Source of the DNA: Gordonia polyisoprenivorans NBRC 16320 = JCM 10675
Lineage (GTDB): Bacteria; Actinomycetota; Actinomycetes; Mycobacteriales; Mycobacteriaceae
NCBI RefSeq assembly: GCF_000241325.1
Contig: NZ_BAEI01000081.1
Span: 1-64,000 of the forward strand
Length of the DNA: 64,000 bases
Reading direction: 5' to 3'
The notes under the pieces were generated by a model. That model had not been told where the DNA came from. It made no database searches and saw only the letters and a program-made list of their open reading frames with translations. The position numbers and the translations under genes were made by a program. Shown one piece after another: positions 26,824 through 35,586 of the stretch (position 1 is the stretch's first letter; every line of letters begins with the position of its first letter).

Positions 26824-26840
26824 ATACCCCTGGGGGGTAT
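26824..26840 (-). promoter_or_regulatory. CsoR-like copper operator
   Basis: ATACCCC-TGG-GGGGTAT matches the G-tract inverted repeats bound by the CsoR/RcnR family. It ends 12 bases from the ATG at 26811 and touches the alternative ATG at 26823, so the promoter must be very close and the mRNA short-leadered or leaderless. Confidence 0.75.
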
Positions 26841-26885
26841 GACGCAACGATGCTCTGGACCGTGGGAATCGGGTTCGGTCAACGG

Positions 26886-26921
26886 CGAAGGCCCGCATCC
26901 CTTTCGGGATACGGGCCTTCG
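26886..26921. terminator. Terminator after mscL
   Basis: The near-perfect 16-base stem CGAAGGCCCGCATCCC / GGGATACGGGCCTTCG with loop TTTC starts 17 bases past the mscL stop codon. It separates mscL from the copper ATPase, both on the minus strand. Confidence 0.8.
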
Positions 26922-26938
26922 ATGGAGGTGTGAGCGAC

Positions 26939-27835
26939 TCAGCGGGAGTGGCGGCCGGGGCCGTCCGGCGGATAGTCGCCGGGGTACTGCTCCCCGGGGT
27001 ACTGCTCGCCCGGATACTGCTGACCGGGCGGCGGATAGTTACCGGGCGGGTAGTTGCCGGGCGGCGGGTAATTGCCGGGCTGTCCACCGGCAGGCGGGTA
27101 GTTACCCGGTGGAGGATAGTTGCCCGGCGCGGGGGACGGCGTCGGCGAGCCCGGTCCCGGATACGGCGTGGTGCCCGGGCCCTGGCTGGGACGCTCGGGC
27201 GGCGTGAACGGTCCTGACGGTGCCGGATCGGAATACGGTGCGGGCGGCGTGCTGATTCGCTTGGTCGTGGTGTCGACGGCACTGCCTGCGCCGGGATCGC
27301 GTTCGGACGGTCCGCCGGGGACGCCGGTGGGCGGCCCGGACGGGTCACTGAGGTGCGGCGGGAGAATCGACTGCGCCTGCTCCTTGGCTGCCGAGCTCGA
27401 GCCCTCGGGAGCCAGGTAGTCGCGGATCTCGGTGAGCAGCGAGATCTCGGTGGCCTCGGCCTCGTCGGGCTTCTTGCCCAGCGATGCGAGCTTGTTGTAC
27501 GGAACGATGATGATGAAGTAGATGACGGCGGCGACGATCAGGAAGTTGATGATCGCGGCGATCAGCGCGCCGAAGTCGAGGAAGGTCGCCTGGTTGTCGG
27601 TGATCTTGAAACCGAGCCCACAGACCGAGACCGGGTTGTTGACGGCGGTCTCTCCGGCCTTTGTGGTCGATGAGCCACAGTCGCCCTGCCCGGTGGGGAT
27701 GGCCGCCAGCAACGGATTGATGATGCCGGTGGTGAACGCCGTGACGATACCGGTGAACGCGGCGCCGACGATGACCGCGGTGGCCAATTCGACGACGTTG
27801 CCTCTGAGTATGAAATCCTTGAAGCCCTTGAGCAC
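26939..27835 (-). CDS. mscL: Large-conductance mechanosensitive channel with long tail
   Basis: The 298-residue protein has the MscL core in residues 1-150: MLKGFKDFILRGNVVELATAVIVG, a periplasmic loop, the second helix near residue 100 and the cytoplasmic helix LLTEIRDYL. Pentamers release solutes on hypo-osmotic shock. The typical length is 130-150 residues; here another 150 residues follow, rich in Pro/Gly/Tyr with repeats of the NYPPPG and QYPGE type, probably disordered. A loop in the periplasmic part holds two cysteines (GDCGSS and VCGLG). Position after moaB matches mycobacteria. Confidence 0.93.
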   Translation of the reverse strand: MLKGFKDFILRGNVVELATAVIVGAAFTGIVTAFTTGIINPLLAAIPTGQGDCGSSTTKAGETAVNNPVSVCGLGFKITDNQATFLDFGALIAAIINFLIVAAVIYFIIIVPYNKLASLGKKPDEAEATEISLLTEIRDYLAPEGSSSAAKEQAQSILPPHLSDPSGPPTGVPGGPSERDPGAGSAVDTTTKRISTPPAPYSDPAPSGPFTPPERPSQGPGTTPYPGPGSPTPSPAPGNYPPPGNYPPAGGQPGNYPPPGNYPPGNYPPPGQQYPGEQYPGEQYPGDYPPDGPGRHSR

Positions 27836-28072
27836 TTCCGGTCCTTCCTGATCGGTCTTCGGTGCCGGGTATTCATGCCGTGTCGTCCATGGGTGGGCAC
27901 GGACCTTTAGAAAACTCTATCCAGGATCGTAAACGAGACTGAGTATTTCGCTCAGTGAGTCGACAAGACGCGCGCCAGTAATTGTGTCCAGTGGGTCGTG
28001 GTGCCGCCCGGGATCCAGGTGTCCCCTCGGCGTCGGAGTGGCCTGATCGGCCGGTGCTGACAGCGCGCGAGG

Positions 28073-28729
28073 TCAGTGCAGGACCACCGCGAGTGGCACG
28101 TCGAGCCCTGCTCCCGCAACTCGATGAGCTGCGGTTTCGGTCATCGCGAGCAAGATCGGCGGGTTTGTCGTTGCGCGCGTCGGTGTCGTCGGGCCCGCAC
28201 CGGGAACCAGTGCGACGATGGCACCCGCGGCCAGGATCTGTGCCTGGGCGTTGAGCACGTCCACGAGATCCCCGGCCCGTAGCAATGATGCGACCGTGTC
28301 GTCGGCGAGTCGGACCGGCACCAACCGCGCATCGGCCCGTCCGGTCAACTCCATCGGCAGGCGCGGCGACAACAGCCGCGACTCGGTGACGATTTCTCCG
28401 GCGCGTACCGGGCCGGTCACCGTATGCGACTCGCCGTCGGCGGTCAGCCGTAGCGCTCCGTCGGGCACGAGGTCCACCGGAATGCGGAGCTCGCGCAGGT
28501 CGGTGCCGGTCACGGTGTGTCCCGGAAGCAGATCGCGCGCCGCCACCAGGACCGGCGCATCGTTCTTCGCGCGCTGACCGGTGACGCCGATGGCCACGGC
28601 CACCGCCACGAGTAGCAGCGCTGCGCTGCGCCTGATCATCACCGACCGCGCCCAGCCGGGACGCAGGGCGTGAGCGACGCGATCCCGCAGTCGCGGCCCG
28701 AGTGCCGAACCACCTCCGAACACGTTCAT
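28073..28729 (-). CDS. SAF-domain membrane protein (RcpC/CpaB-like)
   Basis: The 218-residue protein has one membrane helix (residues 31-50, ALLLVAVAVAIGV) followed by a SAF domain (VLVAARDLLPGHTVTGTDLRELRIP) and an RcpC-like domain ending VPLAVVLH. Relatives in Flp/Tad pilus systems stabilise the secretin, but no pilus genes are near and actinobacterial homologues at this locus have no assigned role. The start at 28729 lacks a clear ribosome site. It is divergent from nhaA across a region with two large hairpins. Confidence 0.8.
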   Translation of the reverse strand: MNVFGGGSALGPRLRDRVAHALRPGWARSVMIRRSAALLLVAVAVAIGVTGQRAKNDAPVLVAARDLLPGHTVTGTDLRELRIPVDLVPDGALRLTADGESHTVTGPVRAGEIVTESRLLSPRLPMELTGRADARLVPVRLADDTVASLLRAGDLVDVLNAQAQILAAGAIVALVPGAGPTTPTRATTNPPILLAMTETAAHRVAGAGLDVPLAVVLH

Positions 28730-28751
28730 GAGGGGCAAATTAGCGGTTCTC

Positions 28752-28820
28752 GGCGCCCCCGATCCGGATCGAGGGGCGCCCTGTGGACAAAAGGCTTGCG
28801 GGCCTTGTTCTTCCACAGGG
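28752..28820. promoter_or_regulatory. Two abutting hairpins between SAF protein and nhaA
   Basis: GGCGCCCC (28752-28759) pairs with GGGGCGCC (28773-28780) around an inner CGATCCGGATCG palindrome. CCCTGTGGA (28779-28787) pairs with TCCACAGGG (28812-28820), extended by AAGGC/GCCTT inside. The two stems share two bases, so only one can form fully. They lie in the divergent promoter region. Confidence 0.45.
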
Positions 28821-28947
28821 TGGACCTCCCGGATTGGACGTGGGCCCTTGTGAACTGGGAGAATGGCACCCGGTGTGCCGGGAAGTCTGGTCGGCTCCGC
28901 GCTCGTGACGAGCCGGATTCTTGCCGACGACCGATCAGGAGCCGCCC

Positions 28948-30258
28948 GTGACGGACCCCGACAACACCTGCACCGACCCCCACGCCGAGTCGGATCCCGC
29001 CAAGACCGGCCACACACCCTGGCGCGTTGCCGACCGACGAGCACGCCTGCTGCGGGTACTCGCCCTCGACACCACCAGCGGCATCCTGCTGTTGGCCTTC
29101 GCGGCAATCGCGGTTGTCTGGGCCAACACACCCTGGCGCGAGGCCTACCACCACCTGCTTGCCATCGAGGTCGGGCCGGAGTCACTCCACCTGCACCTGA
29201 CGCTGGCGCAATGGGCGGCCGACGGTCTGCTCGCGATCTTCTTCTTCGTCGTCGGTGTGGAGCTCAAACACGAGTTCGTCGCCGGGGGACTGCGCGATCT
29301 GCGACTCGCCGGTGTGCCGATCGCAGCTGCGGTCGGCGGCATGGTCACTCCTGCCCTGGTGTATCTGCTGGTTGTGGGCACCACCTCGGACGATCCGTCG
29401 GCGCTGCACGGCTGGGCGACGCCGACGGCCACCGACATCGCCTTCGCCCTGGCGGTCCTCGCCATCTGCGGGCGTGGCCTTCCGCTGGCGCTGCGCACCT
29501 TCCTGCTGACGCTGGCCGTCGTCGACGACCTGCTGGGCATCATCGTGATTGCCACCGTCTACACCGACACCATCGATCTGCTGATGTTGGGTGCCGCGGT
29601 GCTCGTCGTCGTAGTCTTTGCACTCGCTGTGCGGGCGCCGCGAACTCACTGGTGGTTGCTGTTGCCGCTGGCGTTGGTGGCGTGGGCGTTGATGCACGCC
29701 TCCGGGGTACACGCCACGGTCGCCGGCGTGCTGCTCGGATTCGTGGTGCCTGCCAAGCCGATTCGTGATGAGAAGCTCAGTCGCGCGGAACTGTTCGACG
29801 AGACGGTACGGCCCTGGTCGTCGTCGGTGGCGCTACCGGTGTTCGCCTTCGCGGCCGCCGGGGTCTCTCTCGTCGGCGCCGGCGGTGCGCTGGTGGAACC
29901 GGTCTCGCTCGGCATCGTGGCGGGCCTGGTGCTCGGAAAGATCGTCGGCGTGCTCGGCGCGACCGCGGTGATGACCCGATTCACGCCGCTACGGCTGCCT
30001 GATGCCATCGGTCTCCGTGACCTCGTACCGATCGGCATGCTCACCGGTGTCGGATTCACCGTCGCCTTGCTGATCTCGGAACTGTCGTTCGAAGACGGTG
30101 AGCATGCGGCGCCGGCCAAGGCCGCCATCCTCATCGGCTCGGTGATCGCCGCAGCCCTCGCCGGGCTGCTGTTGCGCTGGGACGCGCGCAAGACCCGCGA
30201 CCCCGACATGAACCGCGACGGCATTCCCGACCGCGACATCGAGGTCATCGGCGGATAA
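28948..30258 (+). CDS. nhaA: Na+/H+ antiporter NhaA
   Basis: This 436-residue protein has about 11-12 membrane segments and the NhaA core. FFFVVGVELKHEF and the segment TATDIAFALAV are visible, as is LAVVDDLLGI, which holds the paired aspartates that bind sodium. It exchanges cytosolic sodium for external protons. GTG 28948 is the start, with AGGAG at ideal spacing; an earlier TTG at 28921 is less convincing. A terminator follows directly. Confidence 0.93.
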   Translation: MTDPDNTCTDPHAESDPAKTGHTPWRVADRRARLLRVLALDTTSGILLLAFAAIAVVWANTPWREAYHHLLAIEVGPESLHLHLTLAQWAADGLLAIFFFVVGVELKHEFVAGGLRDLRLAGVPIAAAVGGMVTPALVYLLVVGTTSDDPSALHGWATPTATDIAFALAVLAICGRGLPLALRTFLLTLAVVDDLLGIIVIATVYTDTIDLLMLGAAVLVVVVFALAVRAPRTHWWLLLPLALVAWALMHASGVHATVAGVLLGFVVPAKPIRDEKLSRAELFDETVRPWSSSVALPVFAFAAAGVSLVGAGGALVEPVSLGIVAGLVLGKIVGVLGATAVMTRFTPLRLPDAIGLRDLVPIGMLTGVGFTVALLISELSFEDGEHAAPAKAAILIGSVIAAALAGLLLRWDARKTRDPDMNRDGIPDRDIEVIGG

Positions 30259-30286
30259 CCTTCCTGACCAGCACAAACCGCGTCTA

Positions 30287-30313
30287 CTGGCACTCGGAAT
30301 GTCCGAGTGCCAG
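30287..30313 (+). terminator. Terminator after nhaA
   Basis: A 12-base perfect stem CTGGCACTCGGA / TCCGAGTGCCAG with an ATG loop is followed by TTTCGGTT. It stands 28 bases beyond the nhaA stop and isolates it from the next gene. Confidence 0.85.
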
Positions 30314-30360
30314 TTTCGGTTAAACTGATCGAGGTTCCTACGTTCCTGTGGAGGTTTTCG

Positions 30361-30708
30361 GTGCCCACTTACTCGTATGCGTGCACGGAGTGTGACAACA
30401 AGTTCGACGTCGTGCAGTCGTTCTCCGACGACTCGCTCACCGAGTGCCCTCAGTGCACCGGGCGGCTGCGCAAACTGTTCAACTCCGTCGGGATCGTGTT
30501 CAAGGGCAGCGGGTTCTACCGCACCGACTCGCGCAACGGCTCGTCGTCGTCGGAGAGCAGCAGCTCCTCGGAATCCAAATCCGACTCGTCCTCGAGCTCG
30601 TCCTCGGACTCCTCGAGCAGCAGCACCAGCTCGTCGTCGAGCAGCGACTCCAAGTCGTCGTCGAGCTCCTCGAGCAGCACCAAGGCAGCGACACCCGCGT
30701 CGGCCTGA
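30361..30708 (+). CDS. ruc: FmdB-type zinc-ribbon protein, Ruc (Rv0991c) homologue
   Basis: The 115-residue protein starts with GTG after a strong GGAGG. Residues 1-60 are a zinc ribbon with C8xxC11 and C29xxC32, and GSGFYRTDSR follows as in mycobacterial Ruc, a redox-regulated chaperone in which the cysteines form disulphides and activate the protein. The rest, from about residue 62, is almost entirely Ser with some Lys/Glu/Asp, ending KAATPASA: an intrinsically disordered poly-Ser tail. In mycobacteria this gene neighbours 5-FTHF ligase and galU as it does here. Confidence 0.85.
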   Translation: MPTYSYACTECDNKFDVVQSFSDDSLTECPQCTGRLRKLFNSVGIVFKGSGFYRTDSRNGSSSSESSSSSESKSDSSSSSSSDSSSSSTSSSSSSDSKSSSSSSSSTKAATPASA

Positions 30709-30725
30709 CGGGTCCGGCAGCTCGC

Positions 30726-31301
30726 TCACCGCAGCCGCGTGAACCCACCACCCGGCGTCAACACCCACCCCATCGGCACGTCGTAGGCGTCGGCGGGTAG
30801 GTCGTCGACCAGCTCGTGGTCGTAGACGATGCCGACGAGTGTTGCCCGAATCCCGTCGATGCTGCGGTCGTAATAGCCTGCGCCACGGCCCAATCGGACA
30901 CCGGTGCGAGCGACCGCCAGCGCCGGCACAAAAACGATGTCGGCTGCGGAGACCGCGTCGACGCCCAGCCGCGAGCCGGTCGGCTCGAGTAGCCCGAACC
31001 GGCCCCTGACCAGTGAGTCCCGCGCGTCGTAGCGCACCCAGTCCAGCGGCGCCGGCGGTCCGGGCGGCACCACCGGCAACAGCACTGTGCAGCCGTGGCC
31101 GCGCAGCGCGTCGAGGAATGCCACCGACCCCGGCTCGGCGCCTACGGGAACGTATGCCGCGGCCGTCACCGTGTCGTCGAGCAGCACAGGGCTCGATGCG
31201 AGGTGGGTGACGAGCCGAGTCGCCGCGCGGTCACGATCCTCGAGGGTCAATGCTGCTCGCCGGGCTGCGAAGCCGGCCCGCAGTTCGTTCTTGCCCGCCA
31301 C
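30726..31301 (-). CDS. 5-formyltetrahydrofolate cyclo-ligase
   Basis: The 191-residue protein matches 5,10-methenyl-THF synthetase, which returns 5-formyl-THF to the folate pool with ATP. The C-terminal motif GRGAGYYDRSI and the hydrophobic VFVPALAVARTGVRLG are family signatures. The start is GTG 31301 with AAGGAG upstream; longer open sequence beyond it overlaps the divergent galU leader and is not conserved. It converges with the Ruc gene with only 17 bases between. Confidence 0.92.
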   Translation of the reverse strand: MAGKNELRAGFAARRAALTLEDRDRAATRLVTHLASSPVLLDDTVTAAAYVPVGAEPGSVAFLDALRGHGCTVLLPVVPPGPPAPLDWVRYDARDSLVRGRFGLLEPTGSRLGVDAVSAADIVFVPALAVARTGVRLGRGAGYYDRSIDGIRATLVGIVYDHELVDDLPADAYDVPMGWVLTPGGGFTRLR

Positions 31302-31446
31302 GGGTTCTCCTTCGCCTCGGATCGCTGTCGCCGCGCGTATCGTAGCGCTGACCAGGTGTGACACCGGTCTCGGTAGCGGCGATCTCCCAGCGTTCGCGCA
31401 TCGCATCTGTGGCTGCTTCCCGGCAACCGACATTAGGGTGTTTCTC

Positions 31447-32397
31447 ATGACCAGCGTGAGTAATTCGACGACCGAGATTCCCGAGTACCACGACGTACCC
31501 GACACCCCGCCGATCCCACGTACCGCGGTGGTCCCGGCCGCGGGCCTGGGTACACGATTCCTGCCGGCAACCAAGACGGTGCCCAAGGAGTTGCTGCCCG
31601 TCGTCGATACCCCCGGCATCGAACTCGTCGCCGAGGAGGCCAAGTCGGCGGGCGCCGAACGGCTGCTGATCATCACCTCGCCCGGCAAGGACGGCGTGGT
31701 CGCGCACTTCGTCGAAGACCTGGTGCTGGAGAACACCTTGGCCAAGCGCGGTAAGGCGGCGATGCTCGCCAAGGTTCGCAAGGCGCCGTCGTTGCTCGAT
31801 GTGGCCTCGGTGATCCAGGAGAAGCCGCTGGGCCTCGGCCACGCCGTCGGGTGCGTCGAGGACTACCTCGACGACGACGAAGACGCGATCGCGGTGCTGC
31901 TGCCCGACGATCTGGTGTTGCCCGGCGGGGTGCTCGAGGTGATGGCCCGAACCCGGCAACGGCGCGGCGGATCGGTGCTGTGTGCCATCGAGGTCCCCGG
32001 TGACCGGATCAGTGCCTACGGCGTCTTCGACGTCGAGGACCTGCCCGACGCCAACAACCCGAACGTCAAGCGACTCAAGGGCATGGTCGAAAAACCCGCA
32101 CCGGAGGATGCTCCGTCGAATCTCGCGGCCGCCGGCCGATACATCCTCGACCGCAAGATCTTTGACGCGCTGCGCCGCATCAAGCCCGGTGCGGGTGGCG
32201 AATTGCAGCTGACCGACGCGATCGCCCTGCTCATCGAAGAAGGCGAGCCGGTGCATGTGGTCGTCCATCACGGCACCCGTCACGACCTCGGCAACCCCGG
32301 CGGCTACCTGAAAGCGGCCGTCGACTTCGCCCTCGACCGCGATGACTACGGTCCCGACCTGCGCGAGTGGCTCACCGAGCGCCTCAAGCAGGACTGA
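31447..32397 (+). CDS. galU: UTP-glucose-1-phosphate uridylyltransferase
   Basis: The 316-residue nucleotidyltransferase has GLGTRFLPATKTVPKELLP, which binds UTP, and KPLGLGHAV, VMARTR and DLGNPGGYLKA in the expected positions. It makes UDP-glucose for trehalose, glycogen and cell-wall polysaccharides. The start at 31447 leaves a 25-residue hydrophilic leader before the fold. It is divergent from the 5-FTHF ligase and precedes glp, as in mycobacteria. Confidence 0.94.
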   Translation: MTSVSNSTTEIPEYHDVPDTPPIPRTAVVPAAGLGTRFLPATKTVPKELLPVVDTPGIELVAEEAKSAGAERLLIITSPGKDGVVAHFVEDLVLENTLAKRGKAAMLAKVRKAPSLLDVASVIQEKPLGLGHAVGCVEDYLDDDEDAIAVLLPDDLVLPGGVLEVMARTRQRRGGSVLCAIEVPGDRISAYGVFDVEDLPDANNPNVKRLKGMVEKPAPEDAPSNLAAAGRYILDRKIFDALRRIKPGAGGELQLTDAIALLIEEGEPVHVVVHHGTRHDLGNPGGYLKAAVDFALDRDDYGPDLREWLTERLKQD

Positions 32398-32540
32398 CCC
32401 GCCCTCTGGTGTCGGGTATGCGGCCCTCCGCGCGCCTGACACACGTGCGCCTGCCCGACGACTAGCCTTTACCCGAAGGTCGACCGGCAGGTACCCCGGC
32501 CGATGAGAGTGCGCGCGGGCCGGCGGCGGAGTGAGGTGAG

Positions 32541-33845
32541 ATGCGTTCGGTTGAGGATCATCTGTCGTTGGTGACGGCCGCGGCGGTCGCCCCGCGCCCG
32601 GTGCGTGTGGCGATCTCCGAGGCCCAGGGTTTGATGTGCGCCGAAGAGGTCGTCACCGAACACCCCATGCCCGGCTTCGACCAGGCCGCCGTCGACGGAT
32701 ACGCGGTACGTGCGGTCGACGTGGCACTCGCCGGGGTGCCCGCACCCGAGGATCTCGACGAGTTCGACGCCGGCGGTGCCGACCTCGTCGATCTCGAGGC
32801 GAACGAACCGATGATCGTGTCGTTGCCGGTGGTCGGGGAGGTCTCACCCGGTGCCCGCACCCCGACCCGTCTGCAACCGCGGCAGGCGGTGCGCGTCGAA
32901 ACCGGTGCTCCCATGCCCACTCTCGCCGACGCGGTGGTGCCGCTGCGGTGGACCGACGGCGGGGAGTCGAAGGTCAAGGTGGGCCACGGCGTCGAGAGTG
33001 GCGACTATGTGCGACGCGTCGGCGACGACGTACAGCCCGGTGACGTCGCCGTCCGTGCCGGGTCGATCATCGGGTCGGCGCAGGTGGGTCTGCTCGCCGC
33101 CGTCGGGCATGCGCGCGTCATGGTGCATCCGCGTCCGCGACTGTCGGTGATCTCCATCGGCTCCGAACTCGTCGACATCGACCGCACTCCCGGACCCGGC
33201 CAGATCTACGACGTCAACAGCTACGCCCTCGCCGCGGCCGCCCGCGACGCCGGCGCCGACGTCAACCGAGTCGGCATCGCCGAACGCGACAGCTCGCGCA
33301 TGCGGGAAGTCGTTGAAGCGCAACTCATCCGGTCGGAGATCGTGGTGATCTGCGGTGCGATCGGCGGACAGGCGGGCGGCGCGGTCGTCGATGCCCTCAG
33401 CGATCTCGGAGACCTCGAGATCGTGCGCGTGGCCATGCACCCCGGCTCGGTCCAGGGCTTCGGCCGGCTCGGCCGCGACGAGGTACCCACCTTCTTGCTG
33501 CCGTCCAATCCGGTCAGCGCCCTGGTCTCGTTCGAGGTGATGGTGCGTCCGCTGATCCGCATCGCGCTGGGTAAACGGCAACCGATGCGCCGGGTCATCA
33601 AGGCACGCACCATCGGCCCGATCGCGTCGGTCAAGGGCCGCAAGGGATATCTGCGCGGACAGCTGATGCGTGACGAACGCTCCGGTGAATACCTCGTGCA
33701 GGTGCTCGGGGCGTCGCCGACCGGATCGAGTCATCTGCTCGCCGAACTCGCCGAGGCCAACTGCCTGATCATCGTGGACTCCGACGTCGAGGAACTCGGG
33801 ATCGGCGACGAGGTGGAGGTCGCCTTCCTCGCCCAACGCGGCTGA
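32541..33845 (+). CDS. glp: Gephyrin-like molybdotransferase Glp (MoeA family)
   Basis: The 434-residue protein has the MoeA domain order: MoeA N-terminal domain (PGFDQAAVDGYAVRA), the MPT-binding domain and the C-terminal beta domain. In Corynebacteriales the copy beside galU/rimJ is Glp, which binds the membrane receptor GlpR and links to Wag31 in division and polar growth. GlpR is encoded at 38337. In the MPT-binding domain the usual GGVSxG signature is replaced by GAIGGQAGGAV, so cofactor catalysis may be altered. AGGTGAG precedes the ATG. Confidence 0.88.
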   Translation: MRSVEDHLSLVTAAAVAPRPVRVAISEAQGLMCAEEVVTEHPMPGFDQAAVDGYAVRAVDVALAGVPAPEDLDEFDAGGADLVDLEANEPMIVSLPVVGEVSPGARTPTRLQPRQAVRVETGAPMPTLADAVVPLRWTDGGESKVKVGHGVESGDYVRRVGDDVQPGDVAVRAGSIIGSAQVGLLAAVGHARVMVHPRPRLSVISIGSELVDIDRTPGPGQIYDVNSYALAAAARDAGADVNRVGIAERDSSRMREVVEAQLIRSEIVVICGAIGGQAGGAVVDALSDLGDLEIVRVAMHPGSVQGFGRLGRDEVPTFLLPSNPVSALVSFEVMVRPLIRIALGKRQPMRRVIKARTIGPIASVKGRKGYLRGQLMRDERSGEYLVQVLGASPTGSSHLLAELAEANCLIIVDSDVEELGIGDEVEVAFLAQRG

Positions 33846-33914
33846 CACCGACGAGTCGGCGCGCGTACCGGTTACCTCCGCGCCGGGCGATGGTCACCGC
33901 ATAGACTCCCAGAT

Positions 33915-34571
33915 GTGTTCAGGTGGCTGAGTGGCGAACCCGTCAGTCCGGGGTGGCCCGCGACGCTGGGACCTCTGGGGACCAGGGCGGGTGCGGTGAC
34001 GATACGGCCGGTGAAGTTGCGAGACGCCAAGGACTGGAGCGAGTTGCGCATCCGCAACCAGAACTCGCTGATGCCGTGGGAACCGACGGGTGTCGGATCG
34101 TGGGCGTCGCGTCATCAGGTCTCGTCCTGGCCACCGCTGTTCGCGGTGCTGAAATCCGAGGCCAAGCGAGGGACGTTGTTGCCGTTCGTGATCGAACTCG
34201 ACGGCGTCTACATCGGCCAGCTCACCGTTGGCAACATCCAACGCGGCGCGGTGCGTACCGCTTGGATCGGCTACTGGATCGACGCCGGCCACGCCGGACA
34301 GGGCATCACCACCGCGGCCGTCGCGCTCGGCGTCGACCACTGCTTCGGTCCGGTCGGTCTGCACCGGCTCGACGCGACCGTCCAACCGGACAACGTTGCC
34401 TCCCAAGCGGTGTTGAGCAAGATCGGGTTCCGACGCGAGGGGCTGCTCGAGCGGTACATGGACGTCAACAAACGCTGGCGTGATCATTTCCTCTATGCCC
34501 TCACCGCCGAGGAGATCACCGGTAGCGCCACCGAAACCCTCGTGCGGTCGGGGCGGGCGGCGTTTCTGTAG
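33915..34571 (+). CDS. rimJ: GNAT N-acetyltransferase, RimJ-like
   Basis: The 218-residue protein is a RimJ/RimL-type N-acetyltransferase. The acetyl-CoA loop appears as GHAGQGITTAAVALG, and RLDATVQPDNVASQAVLSKIG is the conserved beta-5/alpha-4 block. These enzymes acetylate N-termini of ribosomal or other proteins. The GTG start at 33915 follows the glp stop by 69 bases, and gene order matches mycobacterial Rv0995. Confidence 0.88.
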   Translation: MFRWLSGEPVSPGWPATLGPLGTRAGAVTIRPVKLRDAKDWSELRIRNQNSLMPWEPTGVGSWASRHQVSSWPPLFAVLKSEAKRGTLLPFVIELDGVYIGQLTVGNIQRGAVRTAWIGYWIDAGHAGQGITTAAVALGVDHCFGPVGLHRLDATVQPDNVASQAVLSKIGFRREGLLERYMDVNKRWRDHFLYALTAEEITGSATETLVRSGRAAFL

Positions 34572-34606
34572 CCGATTTGCCGCTGGCCTGGGTCGACGGG
34601 CACCGG

Positions 34607-34638
34607 TCAGCCACCGAAGAACTCAGCCACCGAAGAAC
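34607..34638. repeat. Exact 16-bp tandem duplication spanning a stop codon
   Basis: TCAGCCACCGAAGAAC occurs twice back to back. Read on the minus strand, each copy encodes the end FFGG plus the stop of the membrane protein at 34623, so the stop region was duplicated. Confidence 0.9.
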
Positions 34639-35417
34639 ACCGCCAGAGCCTGTGCTGACTCAGCGGCCGAGCTGATGTTCCCGGCGCAGACCACTCCGGT
34701 GGTCAGCGCGACGACCGTCAACGCGGCGGCACAGGCGAGCGGCCGTGTCCGGGCGCCGCGGCGTGCAACCGCCGCGGCACGAAGAGCGACGCCGGTCGCG
34801 CCGAGAACACCGACGGTGAGCACGCCGGCGATCACCGCGAATACCGTGTGGTACCGGGCGAAGTCGTCGACGAGAACCTGCAGGGGTGCAGTGAAGCTGC
34901 CGTCGACGGATGCCATGAGTTCGGTGCGCGCCTGACTCGCGATGGCGAGGGTCGTCGGGTCACCGCTGCCGGAGAGGAAGGGCAGTAGCGAGGACAACGG
35001 TGCGATCGCGCCCTGGATGTTCGCTGCCACGATGACGAGAGCGATCGCGGCGACGGCAGCAGCCGGTAGCGCCCGCAAGGGTCGGCGGCGCGTGGGCTCG
35101 CTCGTTCCCCGGTAGAGGGCGATGGTCAGTCGACATGCGACGACGAGTAACGCCAGGCCGATCACGGATTTCGCGATGTGAAAGCGCCGCCAGTCGTCGA
35201 CAAGAGCCGTCAGATCAACGGGTGGTGTGCTCGACCCGCTCTTCCAGAAATGGGCGAACGCCGAGCCAAAGGCCGTGGCCATGCCGTCGGGACCGGGACC
35301 GGTGAGCAACCAGGGCGCGAGCATCGTCGCCGCAGCGAGCGCGACGGTCAGCACGCCGAGGGCGACGATCCGGGCGGTATTGGTCGTTGGAGTCGGGTGG
35401 TGGCGATGAGTGTGCAT
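34623..35417 (-). CDS. Four-helix membrane protein of unknown function
   Basis: The 264-residue protein has four hydrophobic segments arranged as two similar halves. Each half has a helix, a loop with a hydrophilic DDWRRFHIAKS or DDFARYHTVFA motif, and a second helix. The repeated DD(W/F)xR(F/Y)H motif suggests an internal duplication. No catalytic family is recognised. ATG 35417 is chosen; an ATG 42 bases upstream is in frame. It converges with rimJ and is divergent from the two-component system. Confidence 0.7.
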   Translation of the reverse strand: MHTHRHHPTPTTNTARIVALGVLTVALAAATMLAPWLLTGPGPDGMATAFGSAFAHFWKSGSSTPPVDLTALVDDWRRFHIAKSVIGLALLVVACRLTIALYRGTSEPTRRRPLRALPAAAVAAIALVIVAANIQGAIAPLSSLLPFLSGSGDPTTLAIASQARTELMASVDGSFTAPLQVLVDDFARYHTVFAVIAGVLTVGVLGATGVALRAAAVARRGARTRPLACAAALTVVALTTGVVCAGNISSAAESAQALAVFFGG

Positions 35418-35586
35418 GACGGGCAATGACTTTCGTTCGGTGATCGCGGACCGCACCATGGTGGACCTATCGGCCGGTGCGGCACATCAGCAGTGGGAAC
35501 GATGTGTGGGTCCTCCGCGCGGACGAGTTCGGAACCGTTCGCGAGGAGGACGCCTCCTGCGGACTCGGGGTCTACAGTTGGCTCCG

